Below the pieces are notes generated by a model that saw only the letters and a list, made by a program, of their open reading frames with translations, searched no databases and was not told the origin of the DNA. Source: Gigantopelta aegis (lineage: Eukaryota; Mollusca; Gastropoda; Neomphalida; Peltospiridae). From it: a DNA stretch of 64,000 nt. Shown here piece by piece: positions 22,000-33,200 of the stretch. The stretch covers positions 79,899,997-79,963,996 of the forward strand of contig NC_054702.1 of NCBI RefSeq assembly GCF_016097555.1, read 5' to 3'. Made by a program: the position numbers and the translations under genes. Each line of letters opens with the position of its first letter. Position 1 is the stretch's first letter.

Positions 22000-23300
22000 T
22001 AACATGTTATCTGATGAAGTAGATGCTATGTAAATGGAAATTGAGTACCATGATGAAAAGCTGAATTTATGGCAAACATTTCACTGCATCTGAAATTAGT
22101 TATACTGGTATAAATTTGGTGTGCTGGAGGAAGCAAGGTTTTAATGGGAGACATTTTGACAATTTTCCTAGGCATACTGGATATGTCAATCGAGAGCTGT
22201 ATAGGATGATTTAGTACATGTAGGCACAATAGAAGTAATTTTATGGTTTCTTACTATACTTCCAGCTAAAGGATGCAGCCATATTAATGAGCTCTTGATT
22301 AAATAATGAGTAATTATAGATGAAAAAAAACAATCAAGAGAGATAATTAATTAGGCTTACTGTTAGATCTTCACAGTATCTACTTTACATATGTCAGAAT
22401 ATTTGTATTTTGTGTTTAGTGCAGGCATTTAAAATACAATTTACACAAGTGTTTTTAACGTTGGTCGTGGGTAGCTCAGTTGTTAGTGCGAGGGTTGCTC
22501 AGTTGTTAATGACAGAGTTAGGGGATTTATATCATTCCATAAACCTTCATCATCGTTATATTCTATGAACCCGTTTTAAAAGCAGTAGTATTTTAAATAT
22601 TTGTGAGGTACATTAAACTTCATACCTCAATAAATCAACGTCAGAATCAAAATCTAATGTGTTTACACCATAGTAGCAAGTCGTATATGGTTAAAAATTA
22701 AGATCCATTAATTATTCCAACAATTTAATGGTTTCGAACTTAAATATTTTACCATGAATTCTTTCTGGAGGAGATTCTAAAATACTACTTTTGTTCTGCG
22801 TCAAAAGTCTTCCTGCAATAAAAGCTGGATTGAATTTTTTTAAAACGGCCAGTTTATAAAATTAGTGGCCATTGGTCAGTTTTGTTAATAGCAAACGATT
22901 ATACATATTTGTATAAACGTGCTTCTAGTATTTATGCTAATAAATTTACAATAACTTGACATGAATGCCATTAATCAGGATGTAGTCACGTGTTTTGTTA
23001 ATAACCATGTAAAATGTTTGCTGTTACTTACTGCAATAATAGCAATACTACTAACACATGAATATAAATCTATGTAATTCTAACATGGTGCTTTGTACTT
23101 GAAAAGATGAGTGCATTATGTATATATTTCTGTTTGATTTATAAAAACAATAAAGACAGAGTCATACAAAATTTGTTTATACTTTTATTTTTATGGAATG
23201 TGAATAATTTAAGCCCTCAAATGATAAAATATGAAATAATTGTGATAGAAAGTATCCACCTAAATGTGCATGTATTTGAAGATAACAGATCACATACCAA
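22000..23300. other. COA8-SRBD1 convergent intergenic region
   Basis: Downstream of the COA8 stop. AT-rich with no exon found; the 3' UTRs of COA8 and SRBD1 may extend into it. Confidence 0.4.
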
Positions 23301-23317
23301 AGTCGATTATTCAGAAA

Positions 23318-23385
23318 GAGAAATGTTTTATTTAATGACACACTCAACACATTTTATTTACGGTTATATGGCGTCAGCGATTATT
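23318..23385 (-). repeat. 68-bp SINE type 1 tail fragment with a 15-bp target duplication
   Basis: Matches only the 3' end of type 1. CGATTATTCAGAAAG stands on both sides (about 23302 and 23386), so this is a complete insertion event of a strongly 5'-truncated copy. Confidence 0.85.
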
Positions 23386-23402
23386 CAGAAAGCAAACTAA
23401 AG

Positions 23403-23685
23403 ACACCACTAAAGCACATTGATTTATTAATCATCAGCTATTGGATGTCAAACATTTGGTCATTTTGACATATAGAGAGGGAACCTGCTACAATTTTCCA
23501 TTAGTAGCAAGGGGTCTTTTATATGCACCATCCCATGGACGGAATAACATATGCCTTTGATATACCAGTTGTGGTGCACTGGCTGGAACAAGAAATAGCC
23601 CAATAGGCCCACCGACATGGACCAATCCGAAACAGTGCATCAAGCGGGCACTTTACCACTGGGCTACATCCTACCCCAGAAATAG
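23403..23685 (-). repeat. SINE type 2, minus orientation
   Basis: Near full length, with the tRNA-like head at the right (read minus: GATGTAGCCCAGTGGTAAAG). It lies next to the truncated type-1 insertion. Confidence 0.88.
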
Positions 23686-23812
23686 AGATTATTAAACGAG
23701 CTTGTGTGTCATACTGATTTTAAGAAACGAGTGTCAGGATTTTTGTATTGCCCGAGCAAAAGCGAGTTTCGTAAAATCAGTACGACTCGCACGCAAGTGT
23801 AATAATTTCTTT
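23686..23812. mobile_element. Palindromic MITE near the SRBD1 3' end
   Basis: The arms are reverse complements: gattattaaacgagcttgtg... against ...cacgcaagtgtaataattt, with the inner motif catactgattttaagaaacg paired to cgtaaaatcagta. The right edge overlaps a minus-strand AATAAA at 23810-23815, a candidate SRBD1 polyadenylation signal about 410 bases past the stop. Confidence 0.75.
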
Positions 23813-24227
23813 ATTGTCCATATTATTATTGTTTTCTTTATGATTAACAAGACCCAACTCAAAATGTTTCAGCCACAACTAGAAGGAGATGATGAAATGT
23901 CATATTTCAAATTGCATAGTCTGAACTAGGCCCAAAACTACGTCATCACCCTTGTTTTTACACGTGTGTTTGTTATGATTATTATTAACTCGGTTATGTT
24001 GAACCATGTGGATAATAAAGCAAAGTAAGTCTTGACATGACTTTCCAGAATAATTGGTTACTCTCTCAACATACCAGCTTTATCCTGCGAAGGTTAGAAT
24101 GGCAAAAGCCAAAAGATTCTGCCTCCATTTGTGGAACACCCATTCAATGAACAGCATACATGAAAATTTTTCTCCATCACAGTAATACTGAATAACTTAA
24201 TAATTATTCAGACATATTTTGGATTTA

Positions 24228-27200
24228 TCAACTACTTGTAAGACGAATGAGTCTTAAGCCAATTCTCTGTCTCTTTATATCTATATTGATGACTTCGACA
24301 TCTACGTGATCTCCTAGTTGAAGTCCGGAATGACCTTTTAATCCTTCCTTCATCTGACTGACGTGTATCAGGCCATTCTGACCAACTCCTATATCAACAA
24401 ATGCTCCAAAATTAGTCACATTGGTCACACGACCTGTCAGTTTTTGATGAACTTTAAGGCTCTCTATTGCAGTAACACCTTCCTTGAATAATGGTTTGTC
24501 AAAGCCTGAAATAATATAATTTTCAGAGAAATAACATGTATGTACACGTTAAACATTCTTTCCATTTTTATTTTTTTTAAATTTACTAAATATGACCTTT
24601 GTTGATTGGAGATTTATATGAATAATAATACAATAATGATGGACACTCACAAAAAAATTCAGTTTAAGGACACCACAAACAGAAAATTATGTTGGTGGGG
24701 GATGTGTAATTTGACTTGTGTTCAAATTTGTCCTGAACAATTCATGTTTTTCAGTAAATGTTAAGTGCCATCTGGTATCAGAAAGACATCTGCAATTATG
24801 TTTGCTACACTTTAATCCTGGAAACAGACCTAAGAAATTGTGATATACAAATTATTCACAATTTAATTTGGTTAATTTGTTTGTTTTAATAAAAATAAGC
24901 AAATTTTCAATCTTACTATCTCGGATGTCGTAAGAAATGGGTTTTGAAAGAGCATCTGTGATCAATTTCATAGTTGGTTCTCCAATTTCAAATGATTTTG
25001 CAAGTTTTTCCACACCTGCAAAAAAAGATAAAAATAGAAGATATTTTATCATTAAGGACTCCGTTACATCTCTGAAGCATTTTTTTCCCTCGTTCTAATA
25101 GTAATAGTGTACCACAAATGGTCAAAGACTGGTATGTGCTTTCCTGTCTGTGGGAAATTGCATATAAAAGATTCCTTGCTGCATTAGGAAAAATGTAGCA
25201 GGTTTCCTGATGACTACGTGTCACAATTGCCAAATGTTTGACATTTGATTAATAAATCAATGTGCTCTAGTGGTGTCGTTAAATAAAAATAAAAAAATAA
25301 AATCTGGTTTTGCATTAATATTTTTTCATTTAATAACAGACCTCAAAGAGAAATATTTTACTGGACACTATCAAACATATTATACTCAACCTTTTACGGC
25401 TACCTCTTGTGTCACTCTATCGATGAATCTGCTTTGACCAATGTCTAGAACTGACATACCAAGCTCTTTTAGGAAGCTGAAACAAAGATATATCTATATC
25501 CAATTAAAAAACAGACGGTCCTCGATAATGACTTTTAGATATTAAAGGGTTCTTTAATAAATAAGCAATATTATAAAGTGTTTTTCTCTAGTAATCCACT
25601 GCTTGGACCATTTCAAAATGCACTCAGATGTTTACCCACCATCGTTTTGGCCAGGCATCTCACTTATTTAAAATAAAAGCTAAAATGATGTTTAAAATCT
25701 GAAATCTTTATACTACAACTAAATAAAGATAGTTTTTCAGCATTTCAGATTAAATCTCATCTACTCATTTCACACACAACAAAAACCAAACTGAAACCCA
25801 ATGTTATTGCGAAAGTGAATTCCAAATGGAACCAGTCTGACCAAATGCAATGTTTAGCCACCAAGCCACAAGAGACAAGTGCATGTCAAGGACTGGGATG
25901 TGGAGGTAGACGGCAAAAGAAGTTGAAAGATAGGAGGAGTTGCTAGATCGGGAAGAAATGAGATAGAATTCAAAGGCTAGAAAGGAAAGGGGGGCAGTGA
26001 GATAAAAAGAAATGTTTTAAATCTATGGCATAATGTTGTTTTTAAAAAACTATTCAAATTTAGCTGAATATCAACCGTTTGATGATGGACATGATGGATG
26101 CTAGTGCACAATGTTTTTGTTAAAGAGTTATTTTTAATCAACTCTTCTGTTATTAAACACTTGAAGGAACTCATTTATAAGAAGATATGTGATCAAATTG
26201 TTCAACGATTTTATCATAGCACCTTTTTTGTTTCTCTGTCTTATATCCATAAATATTAAGATGGGCTAAAAAAAAATGCAGTCAACATTTTTTATTAATT
26301 AACTTTTAGGTTTTTTGAGAAAATTACTGAACAAGATTTTTACATACGTCTCAAAATAATCATGTGACCTGTGTGAAAAGGTATGAATTCTGACAATCAT
26401 TATTATTAAGTAATCAAAGCCTGCCATGCCTCATTGCAATGTGATAAGATTCTGGATGTATGGCTGTCATGTCTAATGGATTAGGTGCTTGATTTTCATC
26501 CAGTTTTATTTTCTTTGCTTTTCGAGTTGTGCCTGCCTTTCTTTTTCTGCCACGACCTGATTTGGCAGATACTTCTGAGTCACATTCAGGTTCAGCAGTT
26601 TCTTCACATTTCTGTCTGAAAAGTAAAGATTACCATTCAAACCACTGATTCAAATATATACTTATCCTGACCTCTTACTATGTGCAAAGTGCTAAGGAAG
26701 AACTTTTAATGTTAATGATCCAGTACATTATTTTTCTTTTGCCATGAAGGAAAAACACAGTTACTTTGATTATTTGTTTCTTAAGGTGAAACCACACAAT
26801 GCGAGTGTCTCGTAAAAAATTAGCAGACTGCATAGAAACCAATGAAATTGTAATGTTTGTCTCGTCATATGAGGGACTCGTATCATGTCGCATCACCTTC
26901 AGTCCAGAGCTGCCATGACATTACTTAATGACATGTTATTAGCTAATGTTACTTAATGTTATTTGATAAAGACAGAGTGAATCTCACGAGCTAGTACCTT
27001 ATATCCGGATCATTAAAGTCATGAAGAACTCGGATGAAGCCAGCACATTGTTCAAAGCCTTTCTGACCCAGTCCTTTGACGCTCAGTAGTTGCTGTCTGT
27101 TCAAGAAGGCACCATTCTTTTCACGACACTCAACAATCTGCTTGGCTTTAGAGGCATTCAGACCGGCTATTCGCCTGATATAAAAGCAGTCTATAACAAC

Positions 27201-30200
27201 ACCATACCATATTGTTTAATCAGCTGATATTAAGCATGAAATATAAGGAAATTAATGATATTTGATCTAAACTGCTAGAGAAGAAACCTGCTGTTGCACT
27301 TTCTAAATAACAGACAAGATATTTGATAAATGTAAATGTGTTTTTAATGACTGTAGATGACACATGTACAGACGGGGGTGGGGATCGGGAGTGGGGGGAC
27401 CACACGAAGCAAATTTTCTTTTATATATATATATATATATGCATGACCCAAACCTCCCTAGAAACTATAGATGCCTGATATCACAAATGATTCAGTGTTT
27501 ATGATTTTGAACCACATGTGGGGTGGTACAGCACTCATCTGAGGTGCGATAGGTTTCAGGATCAATTGCCCTCCCCACCCTCATCCCAACCAATGCTCTA
27601 TGAATGGTACATCAAATGCTGAGGTATGTACTGTACTGTCTTTGGAAAATTGCATACAACAGATCCCTTGCTGCTTTAGCCATATGAGTAACCATCAGGT
27701 TCCTATCTCTCTTTCTATGAACCAAGTGTTGAAATAACCAGGTTCCATACTAAACAGCTGTGGTTGACAAACGTGCTAAGGTGTCATTAAATATTCCTTT
27801 CTTCCTGAACCATATGTATAATAATTTTCTTACATATTATTTTGGTTTTCTTTTTCTAAAACAGGCCATAGAATTTCAAATTTCACGGGAAACACTTTTT
27901 CGGTTTCGTGCCATGTAATCTTGAGAACCCATCAGAAACTGTTTTTAAAAAATAATTATACATATAAGATATATATTATTTTCGTTGAATAGTCGTACTC
28001 GATATAATAATCATAGAAAACCAAATTTTGGTTCCGTCATTTCACTAATACATTACTGAAACAGTACCAGAAACGATCGTTTTCGTAACATCTGAGGGCC
28101 TGTAAAATGACTATAATTAATGAAGAAAGTTACCTGAGAAGACATTCACTGCCCGTGTTGATATCAACCCCAACAAAACTGACACATTCCTCAACCACGG
28201 AATCCAGGGACGTCTTCAGCCGACTTTCAGATATATCGTGCTGAAAAAGTACACTCTTTGAATACAGGTCAGTGATATGACAAATATATTTAGATAATAT
28301 ATACCGACGTCCAAAAGAAACATTATAAGGCTTGAAATTGTATTATAGAAAACCAACAAATGATATGGTAGGATACGAAAGTATCATGAAGTTCAAACAT
28401 TTAAACATCACAATACACTTCGTGATATTAAGTAAGGTGGTTTCTAAATTGGTTGTTTTCGATTAGAAACAATATTTATAAAATTATATAAAGTTTCTTT
28501 TGGACGTCAGTAGAGTTCAAATTTTTTTTACTTTAATGAAATGAAGCCTATTACAAATATATCTTTATTTCATATAACTAATGGGGTAAAACAGTTTCTA
28601 AATATTTATGACTACATGTATGTGGTTGAAATTAACGATAAAACTTCATAATGAACAACAACCAATCATTGTTATACAAATTACTTATTTTACTTAAAGA
28701 GATGAGTTAAAATATTTTCCACAGAAAGAAAGAAAGAAATGTTTTAAAAAAACAATGCACTCAACACATTATATTTACAATTATATGGCATTATATGGTT
28801 ACGGACTACACAGATAATAAGAGAGGAAACCCACTGTCGCCACTTCATGGGATACTCTTTTTGATTAGCAGCAAGGGATCTTTTATATGCACCATCCCAC
28901 AGATAGTCTAGTACATACCACGGCCTTTGATATACCAGTCGTATTGCACTGTCTGGAACGAGATTTTCCACGGATGTTTGACAATATATCAGTTAAATAT
29001 ACCAACCTGATACATTCCTACTCCAAGATGTTTTACAATATATCAGTTAAATACACCAACCTGATACATTCCTACTCCAAGATGTTTTACAATATATCAG
29101 TTAAATACACCAACCTGATACATTCCTACTCCAAGATGTTTTACAATATATCAGTTAAATACACCAACCTGATACATTCCTACTCCAAGATGTTTTACAA
29201 TATATCAGTTAAATACACCAACCTGATACATTCCTACTCCAAGATGTTTTACAATATATCAGTTAAATACACCAACCTGATACATTCCTACTCCAAGATG
29301 TTTTACAATATATCAGTTAAATACACCAACCTGATACATTCCTACTCCAAGATGTTTTGCTTCTACTTTGACAAATTCTGACAAAGGATCCTGTAGTCTT
29401 CTAGCTATGGAAACTGGATGAATATAAAATGCATAAATATATTACATATGAAACAGAACCAACTTTTGTAATTTATCTTGTACATTAATGTGTACAACTG
29501 CTATTTCATTTACATTCAAACATTAACTGCCATTCTATATTTTGCATTGTAAAAATATAATTCTGAAGAGAAAGGCCAATATTAAAATTACTGTGTTCAG
29601 TAACTGAACCAAGCAATGAATATTACTTATTTCCATATAACTGTTGAACATCTTTTAGTGAATTATATAGGATATTAAACAAGCTTATTATAAAAAAAAT
29701 ATTTCACGAGGGACATAGACATGATACAAAATTATAGCGATTTTAATATCTTATTTATTACCCATAATCGATCTCAATTTGTATCACTCAACTCGTTTGG
29801 TTGACGTCATCGTCCGACGTTGAAGTGTTATGTCCCACTTGGCATTCTAGTGGTACGTATCACTTTGATATGTATCAAGATATTTTTAACCATATGGATA
29901 AAAATGTCTATTAACACTTCTTTAAGAATGAGAAGATATCAGTAATGGGAATGGTGGTTACATATTAATTCACCTTTCAACCGGGAGTGGGGGGGGGGGG
30001 GGGGGGGAATACATAATCTTGTGAGTTCCTCAACCCCAGCTTCCAACACCAATGACTCCAGTGTGAAAAAAAAATTTGGCTACCGAGTGTCATACAGGAG
30101 TAAATTTTGACAGTTTTCCAAAATAGAAAAGTTAAAATGGCGAGAACCTTATTTCTTTAGAACTAACCTGCCCCCCGGAGAGACGGGTCCAACTGTGGCA

Positions 30201-33200
30201 TCTCTTTCTTTGCCTCATCGGACACACTGTAGATAGATGCTCCACACTCGTCTACTATGCTGAAAACACACACACACAAAATAGTCCACTAATGTCATAA
30301 ATAGTACGGTAATAAATTTAAAATGCGGTGTGACTGATTAAAAGTTTTAATACAACATAGTAATGTTCCATTGATAGATTATAATTCAAAATCGATCGGT
30401 TGAACACTACTGATGTGATGACTGATTACATAACTTCATAACTGATTGTCAATGAAAAATGTTAACTCTAATTATTCCTACTGTTTAGATGATGAACTGG
30501 GTTGTTTTGTGTGTACATAAAGAAAACTGATAATAAATAGGTATAAAAGTTAAACTTTGTTTGTTTTGTTTAACGACACTACTAGAGAACATTGATTTAT
30601 TAATCATCGGCTACTGGATGTCAAACATTTGGTAATTTTGACATATAGTCTTAAAAAGGAAACCCGCTAAATTTTTCCATCCAAGGGATCTTTTATATGC
30701 CATAGACAGGATAATAATGAAAAATATTGCGGGTCAAAATTACCAAATGGTTGACATCCAATAGCCGATGATTAATAAATCAATGTGCTCTAGTGGTGTC
30801 ATTAAACGAAACAAACTTTAACTTCATTACTTACAAGAATAGTCATACAAGGAATGTTAAGTTTGTATTTTTTCTTGAAACATATGCAGATATCCCACTG
30901 ACACTGATCATTAGCACACGTTTTTAATTTTAAAGTACACATGTACTATACATTAAAATAATTATACATTAAAATACAACAGTGTAAAAAAACGAAAGAA
31001 AAAAGATAAAGCAATGCTTTTAATTTTATCCCTGGCTTTAAAATATTTGGACATTTTTATTGTTATAAAAACAAATGAGAATCACTCACCAGTAAGCAAT
31101 TGCACGGACATTAAATCTCTTTTTCTGAATCAGGTTTCCTATTGCCTTTTCAGTTTCTCTGCAGGCAACACCATTGCCAATAGCAATGACTTCACACCTA
31201 CAATCAAAGACTTTCACTACAGTAGTGTTTCCTAACCCATCAGAAGTGTTTGTAATACGTTATGTAAAGTCTGATTAATGTCGAGTCAAACTAATACAAA
31301 CCTAGGCCCATATCTTCAAAGCAATCTTGAGGCTATATAATCATCACCACAGCACACACCATAGTGACATCATAACATGATAGTTTTATCATTTTGTAGC
31401 ACTAAGACTGCTATTAAAATATGGACCCTAATTCTAAACTTGTTTTTTAAAAGCATGTACTAGTTACTAGGTAGTGTTCAAAACCAGTTACTAGGTATGT
31501 CCAAAACTACATGTACTAGTTACTAGGTAGTATCCAAAACTACATGTACTAGTTACTAGGTAGTGACCAAAACCAGTTACTAGGTAGTGTCCAAAACCAC
31601 ATGTACAAGTTACTAGGTAGTATCCAAAACCACATGTACTAGTTACTAGGTAGTGACCAAAACCAGTTACTAGGTAGTATCCAAAACCACATGTAGTAGT
31701 TACTAGGTAGTGTCCAAATCCACATGTACTAGTTACTAGGTAGTGTCCAAAACCACATGTACTAGTTACTAGGTAGTATCCAAAACCACATGTACTAGTT
31801 ACTAGGTAGTGTCCAAATCCACATGTACTAGTTACCAGGCAGTGTCCAAAACCACATGTACTAGTTACTAGGTAGTATCTAAAACCACATGTACTAGTTA
31901 CTAGGTAGTGTCCAAATCCACATGTACTAGTTACTAGGCAGTGTCCAAAACCACATGTACTAGTTACTAGGTAGTGTCCAAAACCACATGTACTAGTTAC
32001 TAGGTAGTGTCCAAAACCAGTTACTAGGTAGTGTCCAAAACTACATGTACTAGTTACTAGGTAGTATCCAAAACTACATGTACTAGTTACTAGGTAGTGA
32101 CCAAAACCAGTTACTAGGTAGTGTCCAAAACCACATGTACAAGTTACTAGGTAGTATCCAAAACCACATGTACTAGTTACTAGGTAGTGACCAAAACCAG
32201 TTACTAGGTAGTATCCAAAACCACATGTACTAGTTACTAGGTAGTGTCCAAATCCACATGTACTAGTTACTAGGTAGTGTCCAAAACCACATGTACTAGT
32301 TACTAGGTAGTATCCAAAACCACATGTACTAGTTACTAGGTAGTGTCCAAATCCACATGTACTAGTTACCAGGCAGTGTCCAAAACCACATGTACTAGTT
32401 ACTAGGTAGTATCTAAAACCACATGTACTAGTTACTAGGTAGTGTCCAAATCCACATGTACTAGTTACTAGGCAGTGTCCAAAACCACATGTACTAGTTA
32501 CTAGGTAGTGTCCAAAACCACATGTACAAGTTACTAGGTAGTGTCTAAAACCACATGTACTAGTTACTAGGTAGTGGCCAAAACCACATTTACTAGTTAC
32601 CAGTTACTAGGTAGTGTCCAAAACCACATGTACAAGTTACTAGGTAGTGTCCAAAATCACATGTACTAGTTACTAGGTAGTGTCCAACACCACATGTACT
32701 AGTTACTAGGTAGTGTCCAAAACCACATGTACTAGTTACTAAGTAGTGTCCAAAACCACATGTACTAGTTACTAGGTAGTGTCCAAAAACACATGTACTA
32801 ATTACTAGGCAGTGCCCAAAAACACATGTACTAATTACTAGGTAGTGTCCAAAAACACATGTACTAGTTACTAGGTAGTGTCCAAAACCACATGTACTAG
32901 TTACTAGGTAGTGTCCAAAACCATAAGTACTAGTTACTAGGTAGTGTCCAAAACCACATGTACTAGTTACTTAGTAGTGTCCAAAAACACATGTACAAGT
33001 TACTAGGTAGTGTCCAAAACCACATGTACTAGTTACTAGGTAGTGTCCAAAACCACATATACTAGTTACTAGGTAGTATCCAAAACCACATGTACTAGTT
33101 ACTAGGTAGTGTCCAAAACCATAAGTACTAGTTACTAGGTAGTGTCCAAAACCACATGTACTAGTTACTTAGTAGTGTCCAAAAACACATGTACAAGTTA

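Noticed and set aside
22463-22530. tRNA-like string (ggtagctcagttgttagtgc)
   Set aside because: Resembles a tRNA 5' half, but no B box or cloverleaf follows; probably a SINE-head fragment.
28887-29381. 164-codon plus-strand frame with a repeated [18 protein letters not shown]
   Set aside because: It is the antisense of the SRBD1 54-bp splice-donor array.
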